Shown here in pieces: positions 34,874-44,030 of a DNA stretch of 64,000 nucleotides. The position numbers were made by a program, and so were the translations under genes. The notes under the pieces are model-generated. The model saw only the letters and a program-made list of their open reading frames with translations, ran no database searches and was not told the DNA's origin. Positions within the stretch are counted from its first letter, which is position 1, and the number at the start of each line of letters is the position of its first letter. The DNA comes from Archangium lipolyticum (lineage in GTDB: Bacteria; Myxococcota; Myxococcia; Myxococcales; Myxococcaceae): contig NZ_JANKBZ010000038.1 of assembly GCF_024623785.1 (NCBI RefSeq), forward strand, positions 50,540 through 114,539. The letters are read 5' to 3'.

Positions 34874-35602
34874 TCAACCGCTCCGGACCCTGCGCATCTC
34901 CCGCGAGTCCTCCGGCGCCTCCTCGGGCTCCGCGCCCTCGGCCAGCAGGCGCGTCCCGGAGACCGCCAGCGCCTCGTCACAGATGTCGGTGCCCCAGAAG
35001 TCCCGCCCGAGCCGCGCCGCCGCTACCCCCACCGAGCCCGAGCCCATGAACGGATCCACCACCACGCCTCCGGGCTCGCTGCTCTGGCGGATGAGCACCT
35101 CGCTCACCTCCGGGGGCTTCTCCGCCGGATAGCCCCGGTAGACGCGCGGCACCGGGAGCACGTCCGCCACGCCCAGGTCGCTCAACCGCCTCCGGCCCTT
35201 CTCGAAGAAGAGGATGAGCTCGTAGCGCGAGCGGTAGTGATAGCCCATGCCGATGTGCAGCTTGTCCCAGACGATGGGCTTCCAGAACCGGAAGCCCGCG
35301 GCCTCGGCGAGCGGCTTGGCGACGAACATCGTCTCCGGATCACAGAACAGATAGAAGTGCGAGTCGCGCTTGAGCACCCGGAAGACCTCGGCGAACAGCT
35401 CGGGGAAGCGCGCGTTGGGGAAGATGCGGAACCACTGGTTGCTCGACCCCTTGCTGCGCTTGAGGCGCGTGGTGGTGCCGATGGCACGGTGCTTCTCGAG
35501 CGACTCGTAGGCGGGGTCGGTGATGACGAGGTCCACCGAGCCATCCGGTAGAGACCGGAGCCACTCGACGGCATCAGTGTGTGAAAGGCGGTAGCGAGGC
35601 AT
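34874..35602 (-). CDS. DNA methyltransferase (N4/N6, beta-class order)
   Basis: 242 residues from MPRYRLSHTDAVEWLRSLPD. Catalytic motif IV is DPAY (residues 29-32), a DPPY variant, near the N-terminus, and the SAM-binding motif I DPFMGSGSVGVAA (183-195) near the C-terminus, i.e. the circularly permuted beta order (IV before I). KPIVWDKLHIGMGYHYRSRY lies between. Such enzymes methylate N6 of adenine or N4 of cytosine; the target sequence cannot be inferred. Ends 22 bases before the nuclease gene. The small target-recognition region (about 110-170) is consistent with a short recognition site. Confidence 0.88.
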   Translation of the reverse strand: MPRYRLSHTDAVEWLRSLPDGSVDLVITDPAYESLEKHRAIGTTTRLKRSKGSSNQWFRIFPNARFPELFAEVFRVLKRDSHFYLFCDPETMFVAKPLAEAAGFRFWKPIVWDKLHIGMGYHYRSRYELILFFEKGRRRLSDLGVADVLPVPRVYRGYPAEKPPEVSEVLIRQSSEPGGVVVDPFMGSGSVGVAAARLGRDFWGTDICDEALAVSGTRLLAEGAEPEEAPEDSREMRRVRSG

Positions 35603-35732
35603 GAGGGAGTATCACCCGGCATTATGACACCCGCCGCGCCCGCCCACCCCAGCGGGTCGGGAGAGATATCCAGGAGCGATCAGATGGGCTCATCAGCCCA
35701 TGCCGTCGCTGTACTCCGCCGGTTCCGGGCCG

Positions 35733-37259
35733 CTACGGAGCCAGACGCAGCAGGTAGCCGTCCGGCAACGGCGGGTAGGGAGACTCGGGCACGGGCTCCG
35801 GCGCCAGGAGGAAGCCACCGAAGTCGGTGGGGAGCTGGAAGTTGCCCCCGGCGATGAGGCCCCAGCCGGGACGGACGGAGAGCGTGCGCATGTACCGGTC
35901 TCCGATGTAGCTGCCCGAGGGCGACGGCTGGTTCGGGAAGGTGCGGCTCCACGCATGCTCGGCGGCCAGCGAATAGCGGACGATGAAGAGCTGCTCCCGC
36001 TGCGAGTCCATCATCGGGCCGCCGCCGAGGTCGGTATCCGCCGGGCCGTAGCCGCCCACGTAGATGCGGCCGCGAGGGTCCACGGCCATGGCGCGCACGT
36101 TCGCCTCGCGCAGCGAGCGGGCGGCGAGCTCCTGGCCGTCCACGTCCGCCACCACGAGGAACGAGGCCCAGGGCTCGCGCGAGTCCCCGGCGACGTCCTT
36201 CCCGCCCCAGGCGAGCGCTCCCATGAAACGGCCCGCGGCGGCCACGTGCCCATCCGGAGTCACTCCCGCCACGTAGATCTGTCCCTTCAGGCCGCCGAAG
36301 TCCTTGCCCCAGACCTGCTGTCCCCGGGCGTCCCAGCGGATGAGGAACGGAGCCCCCGCCCAGTGCCACGTGGTGGCGCCACCCGGGAAGAGGGTCCCGG
36401 TGTAGTTGCCGGCGGCGTAGACGTTGCCCTCCCCATCCACCGCGAGCGCGTCCACGCTGACCTGGGGACCGTAGAGCTCGCGCGGCGAGGATGAGACGGC
36501 GCGCACCCAGTCCAGGGTTCCCGCCGGGGTGTACCGGGCCACGAAGGCCTTGTCCTCGCGCACCAGCATCTGTCCGCCCAGATCCGCCGAGCCGAACACC
36601 TCGCCACCGAGGACGATGGCGCCCTGGGAATCCACGGCGAGCGCGTTGGGCCGGAGCGGCAGCTCATGGCCGCTCGTGGCGAAGGAGCGCGTCCAGACCG
36701 GCTGCCCGTGGGCGTCCAGCTTCGCCAGGTAGACATCCTGCACCAACGTCCCACCGCCCAGGTCCGTGGTCCCCCGCTCGAAGCCCGCGAGGACGATGGA
36801 CCCATCCGGCCCCACGCCCAGCAGGTTGCGCACGTCGTAGTAGCCGAGGCCTCCATTGCGAGAGACGTGCCGCAACTCCCGGGTCCAGAGCCGCCAGCCC
36901 CAGGGCGTGTACTTGCTCAGCGAGAGTGTCGCGGAGCCATCGGTGTCGTCTCCGCTGGAGCGGCTGAGGACGACCAGCTCGCCGCGTCGCGTCCACGCCG
37001 TGCCCTGGACGAGGTCGAGTCCAGACCCCTTCACGCTCCGGGCCCAGGTCACGCTCCCCGGCCTGCCCCAGCTCCATCCTCCATGCCGTGAGGGAGAATC
37101 GTCGTCTGGAGCACCCTCCTCCACCGGTGACCCACCCTGCTCCACGGGTGCCGACTCCACCTCCAGGGGGGCGGGAGACTCCGACCTCTCCGCACCACCG
37201 CACGCAATCAGGGACACTGCCGAGAAGAATGCAACCGTGCTGTCGCGCAGCCACGCCAT
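35733..37259 (-). CDS. Lipoprotein with beta-propeller repeats (SBBP-like)
   Basis: 508 residues. FFSAVSLIACGG gives a lipobox LIAC (Cys20). After an acidic/Pro-rich linker (about 25-60) come repeated blades with a recurrent pattern of the kind LAVDSQGAIVLGGEVFGSAD and LAVDGEGNVYAAGNYTGTLF and MAVDPRGRIYVGGYGPADTD. This is the SBBP/beta-propeller repeat common in myxobacterial surface lipoproteins. Probable outer-membrane anchored binding protein of unknown ligand. Follows the methyltransferase gene after 130 bases; not obviously operonic. Confidence 0.82.
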   Translation of the reverse strand: MAWLRDSTVAFFSAVSLIACGGAERSESPAPLEVESAPVEQGGSPVEEGAPDDDSPSRHGGWSWGRPGSVTWARSVKGSGLDLVQGTAWTRRGELVVLSRSSGDDTDGSATLSLSKYTPWGWRLWTRELRHVSRNGGLGYYDVRNLLGVGPDGSIVLAGFERGTTDLGGGTLVQDVYLAKLDAHGQPVWTRSFATSGHELPLRPNALAVDSQGAIVLGGEVFGSADLGGQMLVREDKAFVARYTPAGTLDWVRAVSSSPRELYGPQVSVDALAVDGEGNVYAAGNYTGTLFPGGATTWHWAGAPFLIRWDARGQQVWGKDFGGLKGQIYVAGVTPDGHVAAAGRFMGALAWGGKDVAGDSREPWASFLVVADVDGQELAARSLREANVRAMAVDPRGRIYVGGYGPADTDLGGGPMMDSQREQLFIVRYSLAAEHAWSRTFPNQPSPSGSYIGDRYMRTLSVRPGWGLIAGGNFQLPTDFGGFLLAPEPVPESPYPPLPDGYLLRLAP

Positions 37260-37328
37260 GGGCTCCTCCTTGTGGCGCGGCGACGGTTGGCACCCCTCCC
37301 CGGGGTTGCAATGTGTGTCAGACGGATT

Positions 37329-37856
37329 TCATCTCGGAAAGCGCATGACGAAGGCCTCGAGGAACACGGAAGGCGTGTCCAGGTCGGCCGACGGCTCGCG
37401 GATGAAGCCGCGGCGCTGGTACATGCGCGCCACGCCCTGGGCGCCCCGGCGCACGTGCAGGCAGATGGCTCGAACGCGCCAGTCCTCGCGGGCCACGCGC
37501 TCGGCCTCGTCCAGCAGGGGAGTCGACAGACCCTGGCCGTGGAAGTCCACGCAGGTGGCCAGGTGCCGCAGGTCCGCCGAGTTGGGCAGCCACGCCTCCG
37601 AGCCCATGGCCCCCGGGGGCCACAGTGCCACCGTGCCCACCACACGGCCCTCCAGCTCGGCCACCAACACCTTCGCCACCGCTCGCTTGCCTGCTACGTC
37701 CCGGAGGCTGCGCTTGCGCTCCTCCGTGTAGACCACCTCTGGCAGCTTCTTGGCGTACTGGGTGATGAAGGCCTCCACCAGCAGCTCGCCCACGACCGCG
37801 TCGTCCTCGGGCCGGGCCTCGCGAATGACCACCCGCTTCAGCAGATCCGTGCTCAT
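37329..37856 (-). CDS. GNAT family N-acetyltransferase
   Basis: 175 residues from MSTDLLKRVVIREARPEDDA at 37856. GNAT fold: VVIREARPEDDAVVGELLVE, KVLVAELEGRVVGTVALWPP, an acyl-CoA binding loop (RGAQGVARMYQRRGFIREPS for motif B) and a DFHGQGLSTPLLDEAERVAR region corresponding to motif A (Q/R-x-x-G-x-G/A-like: GQGLSTPLL). Acceptor unknown. 14 bases upstream of, and on the same strand as, the DUF4091 gene, but there is no functional link. Confidence 0.85.
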   Translation of the reverse strand: MSTDLLKRVVIREARPEDDAVVGELLVEAFITQYAKKLPEVVYTEERKRSLRDVAGKRAVAKVLVAELEGRVVGTVALWPPGAMGSEAWLPNSADLRHLATCVDFHGQGLSTPLLDEAERVAREDWRVRAICLHVRRGAQGVARMYQRRGFIREPSADLDTPSVFLEAFVMRFPR

Positions 37857-37869
37857 GCGGCGGGCTCTA

Positions 37870-39576
37870 TCACGGCTGGGACCGTCCACGAGGGCCGGAG
37901 AGCTCCAGATAGCGCTGGATGAGGCGCAGGCGGGCACGCTCGAAGGCCTCGCCGTCGTCCGGCACCTGGGAGGCGGCGGGGATGAGCTCGCGAGCCACCT
38001 GCCGGGCGAAGACGGGGTCTCCCGCGTCGCTCACCATCTTCAGCCACTCGTAATCCTGCACGCCCAGGCGGATGAGCTTGAGGCGCAGGGAGGCCACCGG
38101 CACGGGAGTGCCGCCGCCGATGCGCTGGAGGGTGCCCGGGTAGAAGAGGGTCCCATCCCCGTTGCCGTTGAAGCGGAACTGATCCTCCCACGCCGAGGCG
38201 AGCATCCCCACCGTCTGGTAATACAGCTCGCCGGTGGCGCCTCCGAGGAAGGTCAACCACTGCATGGCGCGGCCCTTCGCCGCCGGGCGATCCAGCATGT
38301 ACGAGGGCCAGCCCGCGCCCGGCTCGTTCTCCGGCGCGTTGGTGCCATAGGCGCAGCCGTGGCTCATGCAGCTCTGGTACATCCACATCGAGTAGCCGGG
38401 CCGGGCGAGGTAGTCCGTGTAGCGCTCCCGCTGGTCTCCCACGTAGGGCGGCTTCGTGCCATCCACGTAGTTGACCGCGGGGGTGACCAGGCTCACCGCG
38501 TCCACCAGGTGCTGTGCCTCCAGGTCCTGGATGGGAGCGGTCAGGAGCGTGCGCAGCTCCGGTGCCGACGAGCCCACCACCGCGAGGTTCCGGCGGGTCT
38601 CCTCCCAGGAGGAGATGTAGGGGGGCTCGTCTCCCACGTAGGCGTAGGCACGCGACAACCAGCCGCGCTCGCGGAGGTGGGAGACGAAGTCGGCCAGCGC
38701 CTCGGGGGTGTACTCCCCCAGGAACTCGATGCTCGTCATCTTCGCGCCGGGCAGACGCGAGGGCGCGGTGCCGTCCAGGAACGGGCCCCAGGTGGCATCG
38801 AAGGAGGCCCAGTCCGGCGTGCCCCAGCGGCCCGCTCCACCCGGGGCGCGGGGGAAGGCGCTGGAGAGGGTGATGCGGTGCTCGAGCGCCATGCGGTGAT
38901 GGTTCGCCAGGAGCGGCTCCAATTCCTGACGGGAGCACTCGGTGCGGCCGAAGTACGCGCGGCACACATGAGGCGGCCACAGGAGGAAGGCGGTGGCGAG
39001 GGACGGAGTGCTGGGCAGGACGGCGTTCACCACCGTGAGGCGCACGGGCACCCGCTGGCGGAGCCCCTCACCCGTCACCTCCACCGCGCCATGGTACTCG
39101 CCGGGAGGCGCGTTCAAGGGAACGTGCACATCCACCCAGATGGCGCGGGACTCGCGGGCGGACACGTCGAAGGGGAAGGCATTGCGCGTCTCGCCGGCGA
39201 GCTCATCCACGTCCGGCACCAGCGCGTCCGGCCAGCGCCCCACCGTCTCTCCGGGCACCGTGGCCCGGCGGGTGGTGAGGAAATCCTCGCGGTAGAGGGT
39301 GAGGTCCGCTCCAGCGATGGAGGTGGGGCCATTCAACGCGCTCAGGCTCGCGCGGACGTTCCGCAGCCCCGAGTCTCCGCCGTGCAGGCCCACCTGGAAG
39401 GAGACGAACTCGTTGCGCGCGGCCGTGAGGTGGACCGGGGACCGGCCATGAGGCGCCGTATCGGGCATCACCTTCACCATGGAGCTTTCGCCCCACACGG
39501 AGGGGCCGGCCGCGGCGGCCGGAAGTGCGGACAGGAGCAGGGTCAGGGGGGCGAGAAGCAGGGAGGGAAGGCGCAT
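37870..39576 (-). CDS. Secreted DUF4091 protein (glycoside-hydrolase-like)
   Basis: 568 residues with a signal peptide (MRLPSLLLAPLTLLLSALPA, cleaved near AAA). An N-terminal beta-sandwich (about 30-180; IWVDVHVPLNAPPGEYHGAV) is followed by a TIM-barrel-like region and DUF4091 at the C-terminus (VASLRLKLIRLGVQDYEWLK). GWLSRAYAYVGDEPPYISSW and FLGGATGELYYQTVGM are characteristic. DUF4091 proteins are often glycoside-hydrolase-like and act on extracellular glycans; the catalytic pair is not certain. Followed upstream by a GH65-like enzyme, so a saccharide-processing cluster is possible. Confidence 0.83.
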   Translation of the reverse strand: MRLPSLLLAPLTLLLSALPAAAAGPSVWGESSMVKVMPDTAPHGRSPVHLTAARNEFVSFQVGLHGGDSGLRNVRASLSALNGPTSIAGADLTLYREDFLTTRRATVPGETVGRWPDALVPDVDELAGETRNAFPFDVSARESRAIWVDVHVPLNAPPGEYHGAVEVTGEGLRQRVPVRLTVVNAVLPSTPSLATAFLLWPPHVCRAYFGRTECSRQELEPLLANHHRMALEHRITLSSAFPRAPGGAGRWGTPDWASFDATWGPFLDGTAPSRLPGAKMTSIEFLGEYTPEALADFVSHLRERGWLSRAYAYVGDEPPYISSWEETRRNLAVVGSSAPELRTLLTAPIQDLEAQHLVDAVSLVTPAVNYVDGTKPPYVGDQRERYTDYLARPGYSMWMYQSCMSHGCAYGTNAPENEPGAGWPSYMLDRPAAKGRAMQWLTFLGGATGELYYQTVGMLASAWEDQFRFNGNGDGTLFYPGTLQRIGGGTPVPVASLRLKLIRLGVQDYEWLKMVSDAGDPVFARQVARELIPAASQVPDDGEAFERARLRLIQRYLELSGPRGRSQP

Positions 39577-39670
39577 GTGCCGGATGAACCGGACCGCCCT
39601 GTCCGTGACTTCCCCTCGGGACGAGGCGGCCTCACGGTCCCCTGCCCGGTCTTCGACCCGGGGGGCTCGG

Positions 39671-39714
39671 TACCCTCACCCTTTCCCTCTCCCGGAGGGA
39701 GAGGGGGAGTGGGC
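39671..39714. repeat. Dispersed hairpin repeat, copy C (inverted orientation)
   Basis: ccctctccc-gga-gggagaggg at about 39685-39705 with ccctcaccc on its left is the reverse complement of the element at 22271 and 23639, slightly diverged (cgg loop, aaaggg spacer). It ends directly at the stop of the minus-strand GH65 gene, in the expected terminator position. Confidence 0.7.
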
Positions 39715-42171
39715 TCACGGGCCCGAGCTGTCCGTGATGCTCGCCTCCGCCGTGATGGGCGGCCTCTCGATGGGGAACTTGCGTGTCTCGCACGGCTGGA
39801 GCTGGTGGCGCTCTCCTCTCAGCGCGAACTCCAACGGTGCCGCCGCCGGCCACCGGCTGTTGAGCACCAGCGTGTCCTGGGTGATCTCCACCTCCACCAT
39901 GTTCTTCCGGTAGCGCAGCAGGAACTTCAGCCGCTTCATCCCCTCCGGCAGGTTCGGGTTGAAGTGCAGCACCCCCCCGCGCACCTCGATGCCCGTGTAC
40001 GCGCGCTGCATCAGGTCCACCGTCCCCGACATCGCGCCCAGGTGGATGCCTTCCGGCGTCGTCCCTCCCTGCACGTCCGAGATGTCGCTCTTGAGCGCCT
40101 CGGTGAACAGCTTCCACGAGCGCGGCCGGTCACTGCGCGCCAGCACCCACGAGTGCACCACCCCGCTCAGCGTCGAGCCGTGGGACGTGCGCTGCAGGTA
40201 GTACTCCACCGTCCTCGGAATCATCGTCGGGTCGAACGCGTATCCCAGCCGCTCGAGGAGATCCCGCAGTTCCTCCGCCGAGAACAGGTAGAACAGCATC
40301 AGCACATCCGCCTGCTTCGACAGTTTGTAGCGGTTGGGCGTGTCGCCCTCGGCCTCGAGGATCCGGTCCAGCCGCTGGATGTCGCCGTAGCGCTTGCGGT
40401 ACACCTCCCAGTCGAACTCCTGGAGCTGCTCGTAGCCCTCGAACTGGCTGAGCACCCCATCCGCGTGGAACACGAGCCGCATCTTCCGGCTCACGTCGTC
40501 CCAGTGCGCCAGCTCCGTCTGGGTCAGCTCCAGCGTCTCGAGCAGCTCGCCCCGCCGCTCGCCGGGCAGCAGCTTCAACACCTCCAATGCCTTGCACAGC
40601 ACCCATACGGCCATGAGGTTGGTGTACGAGTTGTTGTCGAGCCCCGGCTCCGGCCGGTCCGGGTAGCCCGTGTGGTACTCGTCGGGCCCCATGACGCCGA
40701 GAATCTCATAGCGGCGCAGGGACGGGTTCCACCGGGCCATGCTCGCCCAGAAGCGCGCCAGCTCCAGCAACATCTCCGCGCCATAGAAATAGAGGAACTC
40801 CGTATCCGCCGTGGCCTCGTAGTATTGCCAGACGTTGTAGGCGATGGCCGCGTTGATGTGCCGCTGCAACGACGTCACGTCCGGGACCCAGCGCCCCGAG
40901 CGCGGGTTGAGGTGCACGCGCTGGCTCTCCTCGCGCCCGTCGCTGCCGCTCTGCCAGGGGTACATGGCGCCCCGGAAGCCCGCCTCGCGTGCCGCCTCGC
41001 GCGCCCGCCGCAGCCGCCGGTGCCGGTAGCGCAGGAGCGCCCGCGTCAGGGCCGGCAACCGCAGGTTGAGGAACGGGAAGACGAACAGCTCGTCCCAGAA
41101 GATGTGGCCCCGGTACGCCTCGCCGTGCCACCCGCGCGCCGGCACGCCCACGTCCTGGTCGATGGAGTGCGGCGACACCGTCTGCAGCAGGTGGAAGATG
41201 TGCAGCCGCAGCGTCCGGTGGATGTGGTCCGCCTCGGCCAGCTCCAGGTCCAGGTCGCTGCGGCGCCACAGGTGAGACCACGCCCGCGCGTGTGTGTCCA
41301 CCAGCTCGTCGAAGCGCGCGGGCGCCACCCCCACCGCGTGCCGGGCCTCCTGCGCCGCCTCGGACACGGCGTGGTCCCTCGACGAGTAGAGCGCCACCAC
41401 CTTCTCCACCGCCAGCCGCTGGCCCTCGCGCAGCTCCACCGTGAAGTCGTGCGCCAGGTACCCGTCCTCCGTGGCCAGTCCCCTCCGTGCCTCCGCGGGC
41501 TGCCCGTCCACGTACAGCCGCGTGCGCGCCGCCTCGGCCACCTCCAGGCGCGACTGCACCGTCTCCACCTCCAGCAGCAGCGTCTCCGCGTCCACCTCCT
41601 CCGTCACCAGCGTCCGCAGGTGCTTGCAGTTGAGCTGCCGGTAGCGGGGCACGCCTCCATTCACCACCCGCCCGTCCAGCGCCGAGCGCACCAGCACCCG
41701 CCCGCTCCAGTTCTCCGGCACCAGCACCAGCTCCTGCCCCGCCAGGTGCTTGTCCCGCATGTGCACGAAGCGCCGCTGCTCCACCCGCGTGCGCCGCCCC
41801 TTCCGGTCCTCGAAGCGCACCGTGCGCAGCAGCAGCCCCCGCGCCATGTCCAGCACCTGCCGGTACTCCAGCAGCGTCACCGCGCGCGCGTTGAACCAGT
41901 CGCCGCCCTCGATGCGGAAGGTGAGCGGCAGCCAGTTGGGCATGTTGACCAGGTCCTCGTTCTCCACCACGCGCCCGGCCAGGTCCGTCCTCAGCCGGTT
42001 GTACCCGCCCGCCAGGTACGTGCCCGGGTAGTGCGTCTCGTCCGCCTCCGCCTCCGGCGCCGCCCCGCGCGTGGCGAAGTAGCCGTTGCCCAGCGTGCAC
42101 AGCGCCTCGCGCAGGCCCTCCTTCGCCGGCTCGAAACCCTCGTACGTGAAGAGCCAGTGCTCCGGGTTCAT
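39715..42171 (-). CDS. Glycoside hydrolase family 65 (disaccharide phosphorylase/trehalase-like)
   Basis: 818 residues from MNPEHWLFTYEGFEPAKEGL at 42171. GH65 features: an N-terminal beta-sandwich, LGNGYFATRGA, SLQRHINAAIAYNVWQY (alpha/alpha barrel), and ILGVMGPDEYHTGYPDRPEP with the catalytic Glu at 498; C-terminal ISDVQGGTTPEGIHLGAMSG. Family members are trehalose, kojibiose, maltose or nigerose phosphorylases (phosphorolysis to beta-glucose 1-phosphate) or hydrolases; the substrate cannot be told apart by eye. The neighbouring beta-phosphoglucomutase-like domain handles exactly that product, so a phosphorylase is likely. Its ATG overlaps the upstream HAD-gene stop by four bases. Confidence 0.88.
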   Translation of the reverse strand: MNPEHWLFTYEGFEPAKEGLREALCTLGNGYFATRGAAPEAEADETHYPGTYLAGGYNRLRTDLAGRVVENEDLVNMPNWLPLTFRIEGGDWFNARAVTLLEYRQVLDMARGLLLRTVRFEDRKGRRTRVEQRRFVHMRDKHLAGQELVLVPENWSGRVLVRSALDGRVVNGGVPRYRQLNCKHLRTLVTEEVDAETLLLEVETVQSRLEVAEAARTRLYVDGQPAEARRGLATEDGYLAHDFTVELREGQRLAVEKVVALYSSRDHAVSEAAQEARHAVGVAPARFDELVDTHARAWSHLWRRSDLDLELAEADHIHRTLRLHIFHLLQTVSPHSIDQDVGVPARGWHGEAYRGHIFWDELFVFPFLNLRLPALTRALLRYRHRRLRRAREAAREAGFRGAMYPWQSGSDGREESQRVHLNPRSGRWVPDVTSLQRHINAAIAYNVWQYYEATADTEFLYFYGAEMLLELARFWASMARWNPSLRRYEILGVMGPDEYHTGYPDRPEPGLDNNSYTNLMAVWVLCKALEVLKLLPGERRGELLETLELTQTELAHWDDVSRKMRLVFHADGVLSQFEGYEQLQEFDWEVYRKRYGDIQRLDRILEAEGDTPNRYKLSKQADVLMLFYLFSAEELRDLLERLGYAFDPTMIPRTVEYYLQRTSHGSTLSGVVHSWVLARSDRPRSWKLFTEALKSDISDVQGGTTPEGIHLGAMSGTVDLMQRAYTGIEVRGGVLHFNPNLPEGMKRLKFLLRYRKNMVEVEITQDTLVLNSRWPAAAPLEFALRGERHQLQPCETRKFPIERPPITAEASITDSSGP

Positions 42172-43733
42172 CGCTTCGTCCCTCCCGCGCGGGCGATGAG
42201 CAGCTGCAGGAACTGGCGCACCTCCTCCACGTCCGCCAGCGCGTAGTCCGCCGCCGTGGGCCGCTCCGCCTCGCCGCGCACCACCACCCCGAGCCCCCGT
42301 CCCTTCAGCGTCTGGAAGGCGTCCTCGTCCGTGAGGTCGTCCCCCACGAACACGGGCAGCACGCCCTCGCGCTCCAGCCCGAGGGCCCGCAGCAGCCACT
42401 GCACCGCCCGGCCCTTGTGCCAGTCGATGTCCGGCTGCAGCTCGAAGACCTTCTTCCCGCCGCTCCTGCGCAGCCTCGGGTGGCGCGCGAGCACGCTGGC
42501 CACCACGCGCTCCACCTCGGGCACCCGCGCCTCCTCCACGTGCCGCCAGTGCACCGCCACCGTGAAGCGCTTGCGCTCCAGCCGCGTGCCAGGGATTGCC
42601 TCCAGCCCCCTGGCCAGCTCCCGCTCCGCCGCGTCCACCTCCGGCAGCAGCGCCATTCCCTCCTCCTGCTGGAAGCAACGCCCGCCCGGCCCCTCGATGT
42701 CGAAGCCGTGGCTGCCCGCGAAGTACAGCCCCTCCAACTGGACGAAGCCCTTCAGCACGGGCAGATCCCTCCCGCTCACGGCGGCCACCGGGTAGCGCCG
42801 GGCCAGCTCCGCCAGCGTGGCCCGCATCGCGTCCGACAGGCGCGCGTCCTCCGGCTGGGGAACGATGGGCGTCAGCGTGCCGTCATAGTCCAGGAAGACG
42901 GCCACCTCCCGCCCCTCCATCCGCCGCAGCAACTCCTCGCGCCGCTCCAACGCCGAGGGCACTTCCCGCATGGGCCGCACTTCCGACGCTCCTTCCTCCA
43001 CCCTCACGGTGGACAGGTCCGTCACCTCGACGTCCGCACCGGCTCGCACCAGCGCGCCCTCCGGCCCCGCGCGGCGCACCCCGAGGACGAGCCCGAAATG
43101 GCCTCGCCGCCCCGCCTGCACTCCAGCCTGGGCGTCCTCCAGCACCACCGCGCGCTCCGGGGCCACGCCCAACCTCCGAGCCGCTTCCAGGAACGTGTCC
43201 GGCGCAGGCTTGCCCGGCAACCCCAGCCGCCCCGCCTCCACCCCGTCCACCCGAGCGTCGAAGAGGTGCTCCAGCCTGGCCGCTCGCAGGACCGCCACGC
43301 AGTTGCGGCTGGCCGATACCACCGCCGTGCGGAAGCCCGCCGCCCTCAGCCGCTCCAGCAGCCCCACCGCGTTCGCGAACACCCCCACGCCCCGCTGCTC
43401 CAACGTCTCGGTGAAGAAGGTGTTCTTGCGCTTGCCCAGCCCGTGCACCGTCTGGGCCTCTGGTCCATCCTCCGGTGTGCCCTCGGGCAGTGACAGCCCG
43501 CGGCTCGCCAGGAAGCAGCGGATGCCATCCAGGCGCGGCCGCCCATCCACGTACCGTTGGTAGTCCTCCGGCGTGAAGGGCGGCTCCACGAGCGCGTCGA
43601 ACAGGCGCTTCCACGCCGCGGCATGCACCTCCGCGGTGCGTGTCACCACGCCGTCCAGATCGAACAGGGCGGCGTCGAAGTCACGGCGGGCGAGGACGAC
43701 GGCGGCGGGCGCGGACGGCTCGGTGGAGGGCAT
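42168..43733 (-). CDS. Double-HAD fusion: beta-phosphoglucomutase-like + trehalose-6-phosphate phosphatase
   Basis: 521 residues from MPSTEPSAPAAVVLARRDFD at 43733 with GGGAG upstream. Domain 1 (about 18-250) is a beta-phosphoglucomutase-like HAD phosphatase with the nucleophile motif FDLDGVVTRT (Asp25, Asp27) and VVLEDAQAGVQAG. Domain 2 (about 275-515) is an OtsB-type trehalose-6-phosphate phosphatase with VFLDYDGTLTPIVPQPEDA (Asp284, Asp286), VAAVSGRDLPVL and VFVGDDLTDEDAFQTL. Fusion plus the overlapping GH65 gene suggests coupled handling of glucose phosphates and trehalose: beta-glucose-1-P to glucose-6-P, and trehalose-6-P dephosphorylation. No trehalose-6-P synthase is in the window. 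Confidence 0.88.
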   Translation of the reverse strand: MPSTEPSAPAAVVLARRDFDAALFDLDGVVTRTAEVHAAAWKRLFDALVEPPFTPEDYQRYVDGRPRLDGIRCFLASRGLSLPEGTPEDGPEAQTVHGLGKRKNTFFTETLEQRGVGVFANAVGLLERLRAAGFRTAVVSASRNCVAVLRAARLEHLFDARVDGVEAGRLGLPGKPAPDTFLEAARRLGVAPERAVVLEDAQAGVQAGRRGHFGLVLGVRRAGPEGALVRAGADVEVTDLSTVRVEEGASEVRPMREVPSALERREELLRRMEGREVAVFLDYDGTLTPIVPQPEDARLSDAMRATLAELARRYPVAAVSGRDLPVLKGFVQLEGLYFAGSHGFDIEGPGGRCFQQEEGMALLPEVDAAERELARGLEAIPGTRLERKRFTVAVHWRHVEEARVPEVERVVASVLARHPRLRRSGGKKVFELQPDIDWHKGRAVQWLLRALGLEREGVLPVFVGDDLTDEDAFQTLKGRGLGVVVRGEAERPTAADYALADVEEVRQFLQLLIARAGGTKR

Positions 43734-43882
43734 GGCGGTGACTCCCGTGGAGGACCCATTACGTCCTCTGTACGCCATGCACACGCCATGCCCCTACACG
43801 TGAGGCGCGTGTAGGCTTGTTGCCGGAGACGCAACAGGTGTCCTCCGGAGGTTACAACCAAGCTGCAAATATACAGGAGGGA

Positions 43883-43912
43883 TTGACGGATTTCAGGACA
43901 AACCTTTACGCT
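43883..43912 (+). promoter_or_regulatory. Candidate promoter of the eps operon
   Basis: TTGACG (43883-43888) is followed after 17-18 bases by TTACGC/TACGCT (43906-43912), about 120 bases upstream of epsZ. The 43734-44030 spacer between the HAD fusion and epsZ is AT-richer than its surroundings and otherwise contains no gene. The -10 is poor, so this is tentative. Confidence 0.35.
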
Positions 43913-44030
43913 GTCTGCTCTCGAAGCAGGGGGATGTGCCGTCTCAACACTTGGCTCCCGCTGGCTTTTTGCCGACGTTCCGGTCCCCTATCATGCGGAT
44001 CCGTCGGGAGTGAATTCCGGAAGGCCTGCA

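Noticed and set aside
37750..42246. Plus-strand open frame of 1498 codons
   Set aside because: It lies antisense to the GNAT, DUF4091 and GH65 genes. The composition (very rich in Arg, His, Gln, Val, Leu) is what the GC-biased third positions of the real genes produce in the opposite strand, and no domain is recognisable.
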